Assembly: GCF_003931855.1 (NCBI RefSeq) | Contig: NZ_CP034248.1 | Location: forward strand, 496,001 to 560,000 | DNA length: 64,000 nt | Source: Paenibacillus lentus | GTDB taxonomy: Bacteria; Bacillota; Bacilli; Paenibacillales; Paenibacillaceae | Reading direction: 5' to 3' | Shown here: one piece after another, positions 1 through 8,395 of the stretch | Numbering within the stretch: the first letter of the stretch is position 1 | How the letters are laid out: each line of letters starts with the position of its first letter | Program-made: the position numbers and the translations under genes | The notes under the pieces: model-generated | The model's input: only the letters and a program-made list of their open reading frames with translations | Database searches by the model: none | What the model was told of the DNA's origin: nothing

Positions 1-16
1 TACTTCGTTGAGTTTG

Positions 17-901
17 CTATATTGCATAATAATTTTTCATTATTTTCGCTGAAAAAAAATCTATAATCTCATCAGTTATATCAATGTATGAGTCTACTTT
101 TTTATTATCTAATTGCACCTTCATATTTTCTGATAACTTTAATTGATGTACTATTTCTTCTCCAATGTTTTTTATGGCTTTTTTATTAAAATAGCCTTTA
201 TTATGAATAATACAGTTCCGTTCTTCATTTAGTAATATTATATCTTTAAGCCATTTGAACTCATCTTTTGCATTTAAATGCTTTAGGAGATAGTTTACTT
301 TATTTACAGCACCAGAAAGATTTTTGTCACTTAGCATCGCAGAATCAATAAAAAACTCTTTTAAATCAGTATCATTTTCAAATTCTAATAGTTGTTTATA
401 ATTTACTTTAATGTTGACTTTACTAAGGAATTCGCTTAAATACATGCCTAATGCTTTTATCAATTCAGTAAGGTACTCATCTAATAAAGTATACGTATTA
501 ATAAGACACATCTTATTATGAATATGAAGTTGCTTCATAAATTGATCTGCAATTAACGTCTCTATGAAAGAATCCCTTTCTTCCAACCTTTTCTCTAATT
601 CTACTATTTTCGTAATCCACGGATATTTATTAATCAGATCCTCTTTATGAGAGTGTAATATATTATCCAAGTCATCAAGTGAAGCATTGCTTAAATAGAT
701 CTCTATAATTTCATTTTGGATAGGAGTTAAATCTTTAAGATTTATCGTCCCGACTTTAGTATCTTGAGAAAAATTGGATCTATAGAATTTTAATAAATTA
801 ATATCCGTAAGGAATTTATCTTTTAATTTAATAACTTCATGGTCAATTCCCCATTCGTAAAAGTCCCTACCCTTAAAAAATTTTCCTTTATAATTACTCA
901 T
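17..901 (-). CDS. HEPN-like orphan protein in AT-rich accessory patch
   Basis: A 294-residue, mostly helical, soluble-looking protein without signal peptide or membrane segment. Near residue 230 it carries ERNCIIHN, an Arg-x4-His arrangement like the catalytic Rx4-6H motif of HEPN RNases, flanked by helices rich in Leu and Lys. HEPN domains are common in toxins and defence proteins, but I do not recognise the exact family, so the function is inferred and weak. The start is supported by AGGAGG six bases upstream. The base composition is clearly more AT-rich than the sugar genes to the right, which suggests transfer. It follows an interrupted minus-strand gene and a conserved 41-bp intergenic element, so it may be one unit of a cassette-like array. 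It could instead be a structural or regulatory HEPN protein without nuclease activity. Confidence 0.6.
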   Translation of the reverse strand: MSNYKGKFFKGRDFYEWGIDHEVIKLKDKFLTDINLLKFYRSNFSQDTKVGTINLKDLTPIQNEIIEIYLSNASLDDLDNILHSHKEDLINKYPWITKIVELEKRLEERDSFIETLIADQFMKQLHIHNKMCLINTYTLLDEYLTELIKALGMYLSEFLSKVNIKVNYKQLLEFENDTDLKEFFIDSAMLSDKNLSGAVNKVNYLLKHLNAKDEFKWLKDIILLNEERNCIIHNKGYFNKKAIKNIGEEIVHQLKLSENMKVQLDNKKVDSYIDITDEIIDFFSAKIMKNYYAI

Positions 902-1019
902 CTTTTCCTCCTGCCTCTATTTCGGTTAACATTAAGGTTTCACGAAACGAGCCAACCTTAGGTCATAGGCTGTAACATTTTGTCTTAACCTTCTTCCACG
1001 ATTATAATCTGAAAAAAAA

Positions 1020-1060
1020 CCGAGGGAGCTGTAGCCCAGAAGCGTAATACATTGTTAGAC
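1020..1060 (-). repeat. Cassette-type intergenic element, copy A
   Basis: On the minus strand this stretch begins GTCTAAC, which fits the RYYYAAC box of integron attC sites. It then runs through GTATT, ACGC, GGGC, ACAGC and CCCT blocks also present in copy B at 3280-3320; about 33 positions match by eye. It lies just after the stop of the interrupted gene and before the HEPN-like gene, which is where an attC site would sit. No matching GTTRRRY partner is convincing on the far side, so the attC reading is a hypothesis. Confidence 0.45.
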
Positions 1061-1212
1061 GTAGTCTTCAACTTCTATGAAACACCTAGTAGTTCTTTAA
1101 AATATCGTTCTAATTCATCTCTAGCTGAAGGTATTTCCTATTTAGCCCCCAAATGAACTTGGACAGTACACCCCTTATTCCGATAGAATGAAATCAGTCG
1201 GAGGGGAACGCA

Positions 1213-1539
1213 ATGGAAAGAAAACGGTATGATCTGAACTTCAAGAAAAAGGTTGTATCCAAGGGGCATGAAATCGGCAATATGACGGCAGTAGCCAGGC
1301 AGCATGATCTTGATCCGAAGATGGTGCTGCGCTGGGCAAGAGAATTGAAACGCAAGGATCTTGACGAATTGGATGGCGATGCTTTGAAGCATGCTTCATT
1401 CGTTCCTACAGCCTCAGATTATGCAGCCTTGGAGAAGGAGCACGAGAAGCTTAAGAAGCTCTATGCAGAGCAGGCGCTAGAGAGGGAAATCCTCCGTGAC
1501 CTGTTAAAAAAAACGAACCCACACTTGCGGATAAAATAG
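1213..1539 (+). CDS. IS3-family transposase OrfA (DNA-binding)
   Basis: A 108-residue protein with an N-terminal helix-turn-helix of the IS3 OrfA type (HDLDPKMVLRWAREL near residues 30-45), then a Leu/Glu/Lys-rich coiled coil (about 65-95) that would serve in oligomerisation. The GGAGGGG site about seven bases ahead of the ATG supports the start. It ends just before OrfB, which lies in the -1 frame. In this family OrfA alone binds the inverted repeats and tempers transposition, while the frameshift product OrfAB is the transposase. Length and motifs are normal for the IS150/IS3 subgroup; no damage was seen. Confidence 0.9.
   Translation: MERKRYDLNFKKKVVSKGHEIGNMTAVARQHDLDPKMVLRWARELKRKDLDELDGDALKHASFVPTASDYAALEKEHEKLKKLYAEQALEREILRDLLKKTNPHLRIK
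1506..1514 (+). other. Programmed -1 frameshift site joining OrfA to OrfB
   Basis: A run of eight A followed by C lies near the end of OrfA. Slipping one base back here enters the OrfB frame, which is open from the run through NEPTLADKIEISQKYI to the OrfB methionine. This is the usual IS3 arrangement and would make a fused transposase of about 420 residues. Confidence 0.75.
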
Positions 1540-1559
1540 AAATTTCGCAGAAATACATC

Positions 1560-2471
1560 ATGCAGGGCTATTCAATCAGCCTTGTGCTGCGCATTCTGGA
1601 AGTGGAGCGTTCCACATATTATGCACATGTGAATCGCCCGAATCAGCAAACTGAGCGAATCCTCAGGAACGGTCGCTCCGCGCCTGGTTACTCATATACG
1701 CAAGACAACAAGCGAATTAGCGATGAGCAAATCTGTGAGTGGATCATGGAGCTGTTGGCCGATGAGTACACGTCTGTCTACGGATACCGCAAGCTGACAA
1801 AGATGCTGAGGCGCCAGCACCACCTTGTGATTAACAAGAAGAAAGTCTATCGGCTGTGCAAGAAAATGAATGTGCTTCGCCCTCAGCGGAAGCTCAAGGC
1901 CAAGCATCCGAAACGACTCGCAAATAACAAAGTCATTACCGCTTCCAATCAACTGTGGGAAACGGATATTAAGTATGGTTGGCTCGAAGGTGAACAGCGC
2001 TTTTTCTTCCTGATGAGCATCATCGATGTGTTCGACCGAGCAATTGTTGCTTATCATCATGGCTTGTCCTGCGAGGCTAAGGATCTGGTTCAAATCACGC
2101 AGGAGGCACTAATGAAGCGCCAGCTCTTTGACAAGGCGAATCGACCAATTATTCGATCGGATAACGGTCCACAGTTCATTAGCCATCGGTTTGCGGAGGC
2201 TTGTGAACAGTTTGGAATTATCCACGAACGAATACCGCCTAAGACGCCGAATAAGAACGCCCACATCGAGTCTTTTCACTCGATCCTTGAATCGGAATGT
2301 TACCAGCGCCACGATTTTGAGAGCTACCAACAGGCATATAAGATCGTTAGCGGTTTTATCTACAATTACAATCGCAATCGCATCCATGGAAGCATATATG
2401 ATATGTCGCCGTACGAATACATGGAAGCAGTCCGGCAAGGCAATGTAAGACCCAAGGAAATCAACGTGTAA
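1560..2471 (+). CDS. IS3-family transposase OrfB (DDE integrase core)
   Basis: A 303-residue retroviral-integrase-type transposase. An HTH_21-like region lies near residues 60-110, followed by the DDE core: the first Asp in WETDIKYGW, the second in IIRSDNGPQFIS, and the Glu in NKNAHIESFHSI, with the spacing usual for IS3. The C-terminal YNRNRIHGSIYDMSP segment is also typical. The reading frame extends upstream of the ATG to the poly-A slip site, so the natural product is probably an OrfAB fusion rather than free OrfB. All catalytic residues are present, so the enzyme is likely functional. Confidence 0.92.
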   Translation: MQGYSISLVLRILEVERSTYYAHVNRPNQQTERILRNGRSAPGYSYTQDNKRISDEQICEWIMELLADEYTSVYGYRKLTKMLRRQHHLVINKKKVYRLCKKMNVLRPQRKLKAKHPKRLANNKVITASNQLWETDIKYGWLEGEQRFFFLMSIIDVFDRAIVAYHHGLSCEAKDLVQITQEALMKRQLFDKANRPIIRSDNGPQFISHRFAEACEQFGIIHERIPPKTPNKNAHIESFHSILESECYQRHDFESYQQAYKIVSGFIYNYNRNRIHGSIYDMSPYEYMEAVRQGNVRPKEINV

Positions 2472-3171
2472 GGCATGATCGTCATCAGATGAAAAACTAT
2501 GAAACATCGAGCGATTCTATGCAATCATTCGAATAAGAGGTGCTGTGTCCAATATTAGGGGGTTAACCCGTTTCATATTTTACTCTCTTAAAGCAACCCG
2601 ACAATTTCTCCCTATTTCTTTTATCTAGTAGATATTGCTTTTTACTTTGCTTCCAATAATAAGTGATTTCAGTACCTTTATACTCAGTCCACAATTTATT
2701 AATAATATCAATTAATTTATCAACTGCTTCACATATTTCTTTATTAAAGAAAATTCTATTTCGAAAGTAAAATTCTTCAAATATATCAATATTATTAATT
2801 GCAGTATCGGTTTCTTTTTCATCGGGTTCGGTCCCATTTATAAATTGCGGTGTAATAAGTCTATCAAAAGAAAGTTCTAAATTAACAAGTATTGTGTAAA
2901 GTTCCTTTATTATAGATGCTCGCTCTTGATGTAAATTGCTAAATCTTATTTGATGCTCATATTTCAATTTTTCCAACTCAGCTTTATGATTTTCTACAAC
3001 CTTAACAAGATCATTCTTTAAACTATCTGATTTATTACTCATCCAACTAGTGAAAACCAATCTAAATACCCAAGCAATCGTTCCAAACAAACTAATACTA
3101 CCTATTGTGAAAATTCCTAGATTTTGTAGGATATCCACTGTTTTCATTTTTCCCATCCTTTCGAAGATTAC

Positions 3172-3320
3172 ATCTGACGTTCTTGTGTTTACGAACTCTA
3201 GCTGGCTCAAGGGGCGTAAGCCCCGAGTATGATAGACTGGTTGTCTCTGATTCCGCTTCCCTGAAATGCTTCTGTAAACCAGGGGGCTGTAAAGCCCGCC
3301 GCGTGAATACGGTGTTAGGC
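3172..3320 (-). repeat. Cassette-type intergenic element, copy B (attC-like)
   Basis: Read on the minus strand, the element starts GCCTAAC (RYYYAAC type) right after the stop of the gene at 3348 and shares its first 42 bases with copy A. It includes a GGGCTTTACAGCCC hairpin and a second hairpin at 3206-3227 (CTCGGGGC, TTAC, GCCCCTTGAG). It ends near GTCAGAT, one base from the GTTRRRY box expected at the other attC end. Overall length is about 149 bp, similar to long attC sites. No integrase lies in the window, so mobility is unproven. Confidence 0.45.
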
Positions 3321-3347
3321 AATACTCACTTCTTCATTGTCTTACAT

Positions 3348-3971
3348 TTACAAAATAGGTATTGTTTCTAAATTCTCATACTTGTTATATACAGTGTAGA
3401 AACATCCTTCAAAATAATTGTAGGCCTCATTAAAGTTTTGTTTAAGCTCCATGAAATCAATCCCGTAATTATGCTCTTTGTTACCTATTAATTGTGCTTC
3501 TTTATACTCATTATCAAACGGATATCTAAACATCATAGAGGATGAATCAATAAGATCTAATTCTTCAATAGCGGTTTTCATTAATAGTAATGGCGTTCTA
3601 TCTTTTTTAATAGCCCCGCTTAAGTATTCTTGAAGTATGTTTTCTGCCTTATTCCATAAAGTCTGTAAGTTATGTCCCTTCAGTTTTTCTTGTATTTTCT
3701 TTCTTGTCATACTTTTATCCATTAAATAATGGGTTAAAAGAATAGCTTTAAGAATTAATTCAATTGCATGACGGTACAAAAAAATACTTGGAATAATTAC
3801 TTCATCGGCTTTGTTTGTTGTGTTATCTCCAACCGAATCTATCAATAAATCTCCACTCTTTTTATACATCTCTGAATAAACTTTAAACTCCCAACTGGAA
3901 TAATTACTTCTTCTCCAATTCGGGTATGCATTTTTCTTAATCTCTGGATTTCTTTTAAATAGTACTCCCAT
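3348..3971 (-). CDS. HEPN-like orphan protein
   Basis: A protein of about 207 residues counted from the ATG at 3971, which is preceded by GGGGTAG; an in-frame upstream start at 4040 lacks a clear ribosome site. The pattern YRHAIELILKAIL followed about 35 residues later by KGHNLQTLW resembles the two helices and the GHDL-type turn of HEPN proteins of the PF05168 kind, an assignment made from memory and not searched. No Rx4-6H catalytic motif is obvious, so it may be a non-catalytic or antitoxin-like member. It is AT-rich and stands at the head of the cassette-like stretch, with a GTTAGGC sequence (4008-4014, minus strand) just upstream that would fit a cassette joint. Its cellular role is unknown. 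Confidence 0.55.
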   Translation of the reverse strand: MGVLFKRNPEIKKNAYPNWRRSNYSSWEFKVYSEMYKKSGDLLIDSVGDNTTNKADEVIIPSIFLYRHAIELILKAILLTHYLMDKSMTRKKIQEKLKGHNLQTLWNKAENILQEYLSGAIKKDRTPLLLMKTAIEELDLIDSSSMMFRYPFDNEYKEAQLIGNKEHNYGIDFMELKQNFNEAYNYFEGCFYTVYNKYENLETIPIL

Positions 3972-4130
3972 GAATACTACCCCAATAATTAGTTTTAAGT
4001 GAATTTCGCCTAACTCTTTTCTCACGAACTTCGCTAACACACCCTCAGGAAGTAATTAAGAACTTCCTATACCTCTCCCCCTTCCCTCATTACCCAAGAT
4101 TATAGCCCATTTGTAAAATCAAGGAAACGA

Positions 4131-4167
4131 CAAAAAGAGCCTAACCACAACATTGTAGTTAAGCTCT
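4131..4167 (-). terminator. Rho-independent terminator of the ABC transporter operon
   Basis: On the minus strand an AGAGC...GCTCT stem with AACTACA/TGTGGTT pairing is followed by a TTTTT run. It lies about 50 bases past the stop of the binding-protein gene at 4215. Confidence 0.8.
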
Positions 4168-4214
4168 CTTAAGCCTATAATCCCCTCACCTTATCCCCAC
4201 TCACCCAAAAACCC

Positions 4215-5243
4215 TCAACCCTTCCCCTTACCCACTCCCAGCACCTCGCTCGTCCATCTGTTAATCAACCGCTCGCGGTTTTGGCCGGCCCAGTCGAGGT
4301 TGTAGGGGATAACGTTCAGCTTCTCCAGTGGGATGGCTTCCTCGGGCGCGATGGCGTCGCGGTTGGTGAGCTGCTGGTAGTTGCCGACCTGCTTGCCGAG
4401 CTCCTGGGCTTGCTTGGTTAGCGCCCAATCGACGAATTGGCGGGCTTCCTCCTGGTGCGGGCCGCCCTTGATGATGCCAACGGCGCCAATCTCGTAGCCG
4501 GTGCCTTCGGTCGGGAAGCCGATGATGAGATTTCGGAAGCCTTCTTTGTAGAACTTCAGCGCATCATGGGAGAACATGACGGCGGTTCCGACTTCTCCCA
4601 TGCCTACGGTGCGTCCGGGAACGCTGCCGGAGGTGGTGTAGATGACATTTTGCTGATGCAGCTGACGCAAATAGTCAAAAGCCTTGTCTTCGCCAAACAG
4701 CTGCACCAGCGTAGCCAATGTGGTATAAGCTGTCCCCGAGGAACGCGGATCAGCCATCGAGATCATGCCCCGGTATTCCGGCTTCAGCAGATCATCCCAC
4801 GATTGCGGAGCCTGCAGCCCGACCTCCTGCAGCCACGTCTTGTTAGAGACAAAGGCGATCGAGCCTACGTAAATACCGGTCCAATACCCTTCTGGATCGC
4901 GATATTCTTGAGGGATGGCTTCGACATTTTTAGAAACATACGGCTCCAGCAGACCTTCGGTCTTGGCCTGGATGAACGTGTCTGCGGGCCCGCCAAACCA
5001 GATGCTGGCCTTAGGTGAATTGCGCTCTGCCCGAATTCTCGACAAAATCTCTCCGTTCGACATTCTGACGTAATTCACCTTGACCCCCGTTTGCTTCTGA
5101 AAGGTCTCCATCGCCTTTATTGCATGGTCTTCGTACAGTCCGGCATACACGGTCAGCGTACCCGGACTCTCCTTGCCGCAGGCGGATAGAAATAATGACA
5201 TCAGCAGGGAGAGCAGCAAACCGCCTAAGGCTATTTTTTTCAT
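4215..5243 (-). CDS. Extracellular solute-binding lipoprotein, AfuA/ferric type (copy 1)
   Basis: A binding protein of about 342 residues for an ABC importer. A lipoprotein signal ends LFLSACGK, so Cys would be lipidated and the protein tethered outside the membrane. The mature part begins GTLTVYAGLYEDHA and follows the type-II periplasmic-binding fold of the FbpA/AfuA/PhnS group. Members bind ferric iron, 2-aminoethylphosphonate or hexose phosphates, and the true ligand cannot be told here. The ATG at 5243 has AAGGGGA in front; a start at 5267 would lack a site. It is the last gene of the operon and is clearly paralogous to the binding protein at 8396-9469, sharing EDHA, GEIL, GGPADTF, WTGIYVG and TTSGS/APGR blocks. 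Having two such proteins around one permease and one ATPase is unusual. Confidence 0.88.
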   Translation of the reverse strand: MKKIALGGLLLSLLMSLFLSACGKESPGTLTVYAGLYEDHAIKAMETFQKQTGVKVNYVRMSNGEILSRIRAERNSPKASIWFGGPADTFIQAKTEGLLEPYVSKNVEAIPQEYRDPEGYWTGIYVGSIAFVSNKTWLQEVGLQAPQSWDDLLKPEYRGMISMADPRSSGTAYTTLATLVQLFGEDKAFDYLRQLHQQNVIYTTSGSVPGRTVGMGEVGTAVMFSHDALKFYKEGFRNLIIGFPTEGTGYEIGAVGIIKGGPHQEEARQFVDWALTKQAQELGKQVGNYQQLTNRDAIAPEEAIPLEKLNVIPYNLDWAGQNRERLINRWTSEVLGVGKGKG

Positions 5244-5298
5244 GCAATCCCCTTCTTTCTGTGGCATGATGTCAACGATTCTAGATGCAGGCTGAAGT

Positions 5299-6360
5299 TT
5301 AAATTACATGAAGGGCGTCCTCTGCAAACTGCAGCGATACAGAGGTACCGACCGAGTAGACCTTCTCCTGGATCGGGTTATGCTCGGTAATCTGGAACAG
5401 CTGACCATCGAACAACACTTCATATTCCTGCGTTTGCCCCATAAACACGCTTTTCTTCACGACACCCTGGTGCTGTGAGCCTTTGGCTAAAGAGACCGCT
5501 TCGGGGCGGATCACCACGATCACCCGGTCACCTGCTTTGTATCCATCGCGGCGAATCCGCAGCACACCCGAAGATGTCTCCACGAGCAACCGACCGTCCT
5601 CCGTTCCTTTGACCGTGCCTTCCAAAAAGTTAGCCGTTCCGATAAAATCGGCGACGAACTTCGTCTTCGGACGCTGGTAAATCTCCATCGGCGTGCCGAC
5701 CTGTTCAATCATTCCTTTATTCATGACGATGACCTTATCACTCATGCTCATCGCTTCGCTCTGGTCATGCGTGACGTACACAGCGGTGATGCCGATCTGC
5801 TGCTGAATGCGGCGGATTTCATCCCGCATCACAAGACGCAGCTTCGCATCAAGGTTGGACAGCGGCTCATCGAACAGCAGCACACCCGGCTCCATGACGA
5901 GCGCCCGGGCCAGCGCTACCCGCTGCTGCTGACCGCCCGACAGCTGGTTCGGCATCCGATCCCGATAATCCTGTAGATTCATTATATCCAAGACGGATTC
6001 AACTTTCGAGCTAATTTCCGGCTTGGTCATTTTTTTGATCTTAAGGCCATAAGCAATGTTATCGAATACGTTCAGATGCGGGAACAAGGCATACGATTGG
6101 AACACCATCGTGCAGTCCCTTTTATTCGGCGGAATCTGGTCCACCGCTTCATCCCCGAAGTAAATATGCCCCTCGGTGATGTCCTCGAATCCGGCGATCA
6201 TACGGAGTGTGGTCGTTTTGCCGCAGCCGGACGGGCCGAGGAGAGTGACGAACTCCCCCTGCCCGATCTCCAGGTTGACCCCGGTCACGGCATAAGATTT
6301 CTCCCCTTTATCATTCATGAAGGCTTTGGATATATTTTTAAGTGTGACTGATTTAGCCAT
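5299..6360 (-). CDS. ABC transporter ATP-binding protein, FbpC/PotA type
   Basis: A cytoplasmic ATPase of about 353 residues. Walker A is GPSGCGKTT, the Q-loop follows at VFQSYALFPH, the signature is LSGGQQQR, Walker B is VLLFDEPLSNLDA, and the switch His is in YVTHDQSEA. The C-terminal part (about 240-350) has the TOBE fold typical of iron, spermidine and phosphonate importers. The start at 6360 follows AAGGAGG by nine bases. It would power the permease at 6706-8361 for ligand delivered by either neighbouring binding protein. A 345-base gap separates it from the permease, which is long for an operon and might hold an internal promoter. Confidence 0.93.
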   Translation of the reverse strand: MAKSVTLKNISKAFMNDKGEKSYAVTGVNLEIGQGEFVTLLGPSGCGKTTTLRMIAGFEDITEGHIYFGDEAVDQIPPNKRDCTMVFQSYALFPHLNVFDNIAYGLKIKKMTKPEISSKVESVLDIMNLQDYRDRMPNQLSGGQQQRVALARALVMEPGVLLFDEPLSNLDAKLRLVMRDEIRRIQQQIGITAVYVTHDQSEAMSMSDKVIVMNKGMIEQVGTPMEIYQRPKTKFVADFIGTANFLEGTVKGTEDGRLLVETSSGVLRIRRDGYKAGDRVIVVIRPEAVSLAKGSQHQGVVKKSVFMGQTQEYEVLFDGQLFQITEHNPIQEKVYSVGTSVSLQFAEDALHVI

Positions 6361-6705
6361 ATTAACATACCTCCTTAAGGATGAACCCAACCGGCAATGA
6401 CGAGCATAGTCGCGAGAAAAATACAGAACAGTTAGAAAGCGGCGTAAGCCGAAAGGGAGTGTTCGTCAGTGGCTGCATGAACCCATAGAAGCGCCCCATC
6501 AAATCCATGGCATATTAAGCGCTGCGGCTACGCTAGGCAAAGCGGATTTACTAAGTTAAGCTTCAGCAGCTTTGCCTTGCAACCGTAACTTCTCTTAACA
6601 CCAGTGACAGTGCTGCACTAAGCGCAGCAGGTTTACTAAGCACCCGTACCCAACTACACACTCGACCCGCCAGCCCGCCTAACAACTCCCCTAACCCTCC
6701 GCTCA
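6361..6705. other. Gap inside the ABC transporter operon
   Basis: No credible gene was found. The stretch holds the ribosome site of the ATPase gene and an 8-bp inverted repeat, GGCAAAGC at 6536-6543 and GCTTTGCC at 6569-6576, with a 25-base loop. The phrase TTTACTAAG occurs twice. A processing site or internal promoter is possible but not shown. Confidence 0.4.
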
Positions 6706-8361
6706 TCAAGCTGACTGCTCTTTGCCGCCCATCCATTTCACAAGCAAGTTTAACAAAATGAGCGCCACGATCATGATCAGAATCAGAATCGTACAGTACG
6801 CACTGGCCACACCGATCCGACCAGCTTCCACCTGCGCCAGAATCGACGCCGTGATGAGATTATATTTGGCCGAGATGAGGAAAATAATTGCGCTCATCGC
6901 GGTCATACTTTTTACAAAGCTGTTTACGAGACCGCTGAAGAAGGCGGATTTGATCAGCGGCAGCACAACACTAGTGAACACTTTGGAGCCGCTCGCTCCT
7001 AGGTTCGTCGCCGCCTCCTCGATGCTTGGATCGATCTGCTGCAGAGCAGCGACCCCGGAACGAATGCCTACCGGCATGGAGCGTATGACGAACGCGGCAA
7101 CGATGATGATCCCTGTGCCGGTCAGCGCTAATGGCGCTTTGTTGAAAGCGAGAATATACCCGATCCCGATGACCGTACCTGGCACCGCAATCGACAGCAT
7201 ACTGATGACTTCCAAAGCTTTTTTACCAAAGAACCGTTTGCGGACAATCAGGAAAGCGATGATCATCCCCAGCAATCCTGCGATCGGCGTGGCGACAATG
7301 GCCAGCGTCAGTGTATCCTTGATCGCCTTCTGTCCTATAGAGAATACATATTTGTAGTGATCCAGTGTCAGGCTGTTGTTAATGCCCCACAGCTTGATGA
7401 ACGAACCGATCGGTACGAGCGCATAGAACGCGATAACAGCAATCGACATGATCATACAAAATGTGAATAGTCCATGTTTAACAGCCCCGGACTCAATCAT
7501 TCTCCGCTGTCCGGTAGGCTTGCCCGTTACAGTAACATAGCTTTTCTTGCCGACCCAGAAGTTTTGCAAAATATAGACGATAATCGTGACCGTCAGCAGA
7601 ACCATCGCCAAGGCGGCACCGGCCTGCAGGTTATAGCTTCCGACCGCCTGCAAGTAGATCTCTCTAGCAACGGTGGAATAGTTCCCCCCGATCGTCATCG
7701 GGTTCCCGAAGTCAGCCAGCGATTGCACGAATACGAGCAGGAACGCATTGGCGATTCCCGGTACGGACAGCGGCAGCGTGACGCTAAGGAACGTCTTCAG
7801 CCGGCTGGCCCCCAGATTCTGGCTGGCCTCTTCCAAGGAAGGGCTAATGGAACGCAGCAGCCCGGACAGCGTCAGGAATGCAATCGGGAAAAAAGATAGC
7901 GTCTGCACAAGCACCAGGCCGTGCAGCCCGTAAATATTCGCATTTTCAAGTCCCAGCAAATTCTTGGTGATCAGCCCCTGCTTCCCAAGAAGCAGCATGG
8001 CGGATAGGGCAATAACAAACGGTGGTGAAATAACCGGCAGAATGGCAATGCCGTTAAACAGTTTTTTGAACGGTACCTTTACATAAGCGAAGGTGTAGGC
8101 AAAAACATATGCAATTACTGTAGACAAGGTGGCCGTTAAGATAGCCAGTACCAGCGAGTTGACCAGGGCGTGGAATAACCCGCCCCCGGACAATACTCTC
8201 TGATATCCTTGTAAGCCAACTTCGCCGGTAGACCCGACGAAGCTGGATTTTGCAATTTGGAATAAGGGATAGACGATAAATACGAGTAAGCAGAGCATGA
8301 CCAACACGATGAGAATCGGCAGGAGCGGCTCGCGCTTGAATCTCTTGAACATGGCGCTCAT
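6706..8361 (-). CDS. ABC transporter permease, fused two-domain FbpB type
   Basis: A 551-residue integral membrane protein built from two tandem BPD-transporter domains of about six helices each. Each domain has an EAA-type coupling loop for the ATPase (EEASQNLGASRLKTF near residue 180 and EEAATNLGASGSKVF near 455). The fused layout is standard in the ferric iron, phosphonate and hexose-phosphate importers of the AfuB/FbpB group. The start at 8361 follows GAGGAGAG by about eight bases. The upstream binding-protein gene ends 34 bases away, consistent with cotranscription. The substrate is set by the binding proteins. Confidence 0.93.
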   Translation of the reverse strand: MSAMFKRFKREPLLPILIVLVMLCLLVFIVYPLFQIAKSSFVGSTGEVGLQGYQRVLSGGGLFHALVNSLVLAILTATLSTVIAYVFAYTFAYVKVPFKKLFNGIAILPVISPPFVIALSAMLLLGKQGLITKNLLGLENANIYGLHGLVLVQTLSFFPIAFLTLSGLLRSISPSLEEASQNLGASRLKTFLSVTLPLSVPGIANAFLLVFVQSLADFGNPMTIGGNYSTVAREIYLQAVGSYNLQAGAALAMVLLTVTIIVYILQNFWVGKKSYVTVTGKPTGQRRMIESGAVKHGLFTFCMIMSIAVIAFYALVPIGSFIKLWGINNSLTLDHYKYVFSIGQKAIKDTLTLAIVATPIAGLLGMIIAFLIVRKRFFGKKALEVISMLSIAVPGTVIGIGYILAFNKAPLALTGTGIIIVAAFVIRSMPVGIRSGVAALQQIDPSIEEAATNLGASGSKVFTSVVLPLIKSAFFSGLVNSFVKSMTAMSAIIFLISAKYNLITASILAQVEAGRIGVASAYCTILILIMIVALILLNLLVKWMGGKEQSA

Positions 8362-8395
8362 TCAAGCTCTCTCCTCTCTGAATATCTACTGATAG

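Larger units (their letters stand above)
1140..2567 (+). mobile_element. IS3-family insertion sequence, about 1.43 kb
   Basis: The element carries OrfA and OrfB of an IS3-type transposase. Its ends are imperfect inverted repeats: the left end (about 1140-1179) reads TTTAGCCCCC then TTGGACAGTACACC, and the inverse of the right end (about 2532-2567) reads GTTAACCCCC then TTGGACACAGCACC, followed on both sides by CTTATT. Exact outer bases are uncertain by a few positions. The candidate 3-bp target copies, CCT at 1137-1139 and CCG at 2568-2570, differ by one base. The transposase frames are intact, so the copy may be active or recent. It disrupts a minus-strand orphan gene. Confidence 0.85.
1075..3147 (-). 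pseudogene. Membrane-anchored coiled-coil orphan gene split by the IS3 element
   Basis: The left and right flanks of the IS3 element are two pieces of one minus-strand gene. The 5' part runs from 3147 to about 2569 and encodes one N-terminal membrane segment (about residues 11-33), then a charged coiled coil and a helical cytoplasmic part ending KRVKYET. The 3' part (about 1137 to 1075) continues with EIPSARDELERYFKELLGVS and a TAG stop. Removing the IS with one copy of a 3-bp target duplication (CGG/AGG, one mismatch) joins them in frame to give about 213 residues. The start at 3147 has AAAGGATGGG upstream; an upstream in-frame TTG at 3210 lacks such a site. As it stands the gene gives a product that stops on a TAA inside the IS end, losing about 20 residues. 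The family was not recognised; coiled-coil proteins with one membrane anchor are frequent in accessory islands. Confidence 0.7.

Noticed and set aside
902-4040. Calling the accessory patch a true integron.
   Set aside because: No integrase gene is visible, and the second boxes of the attC-like elements are imperfect or missing.
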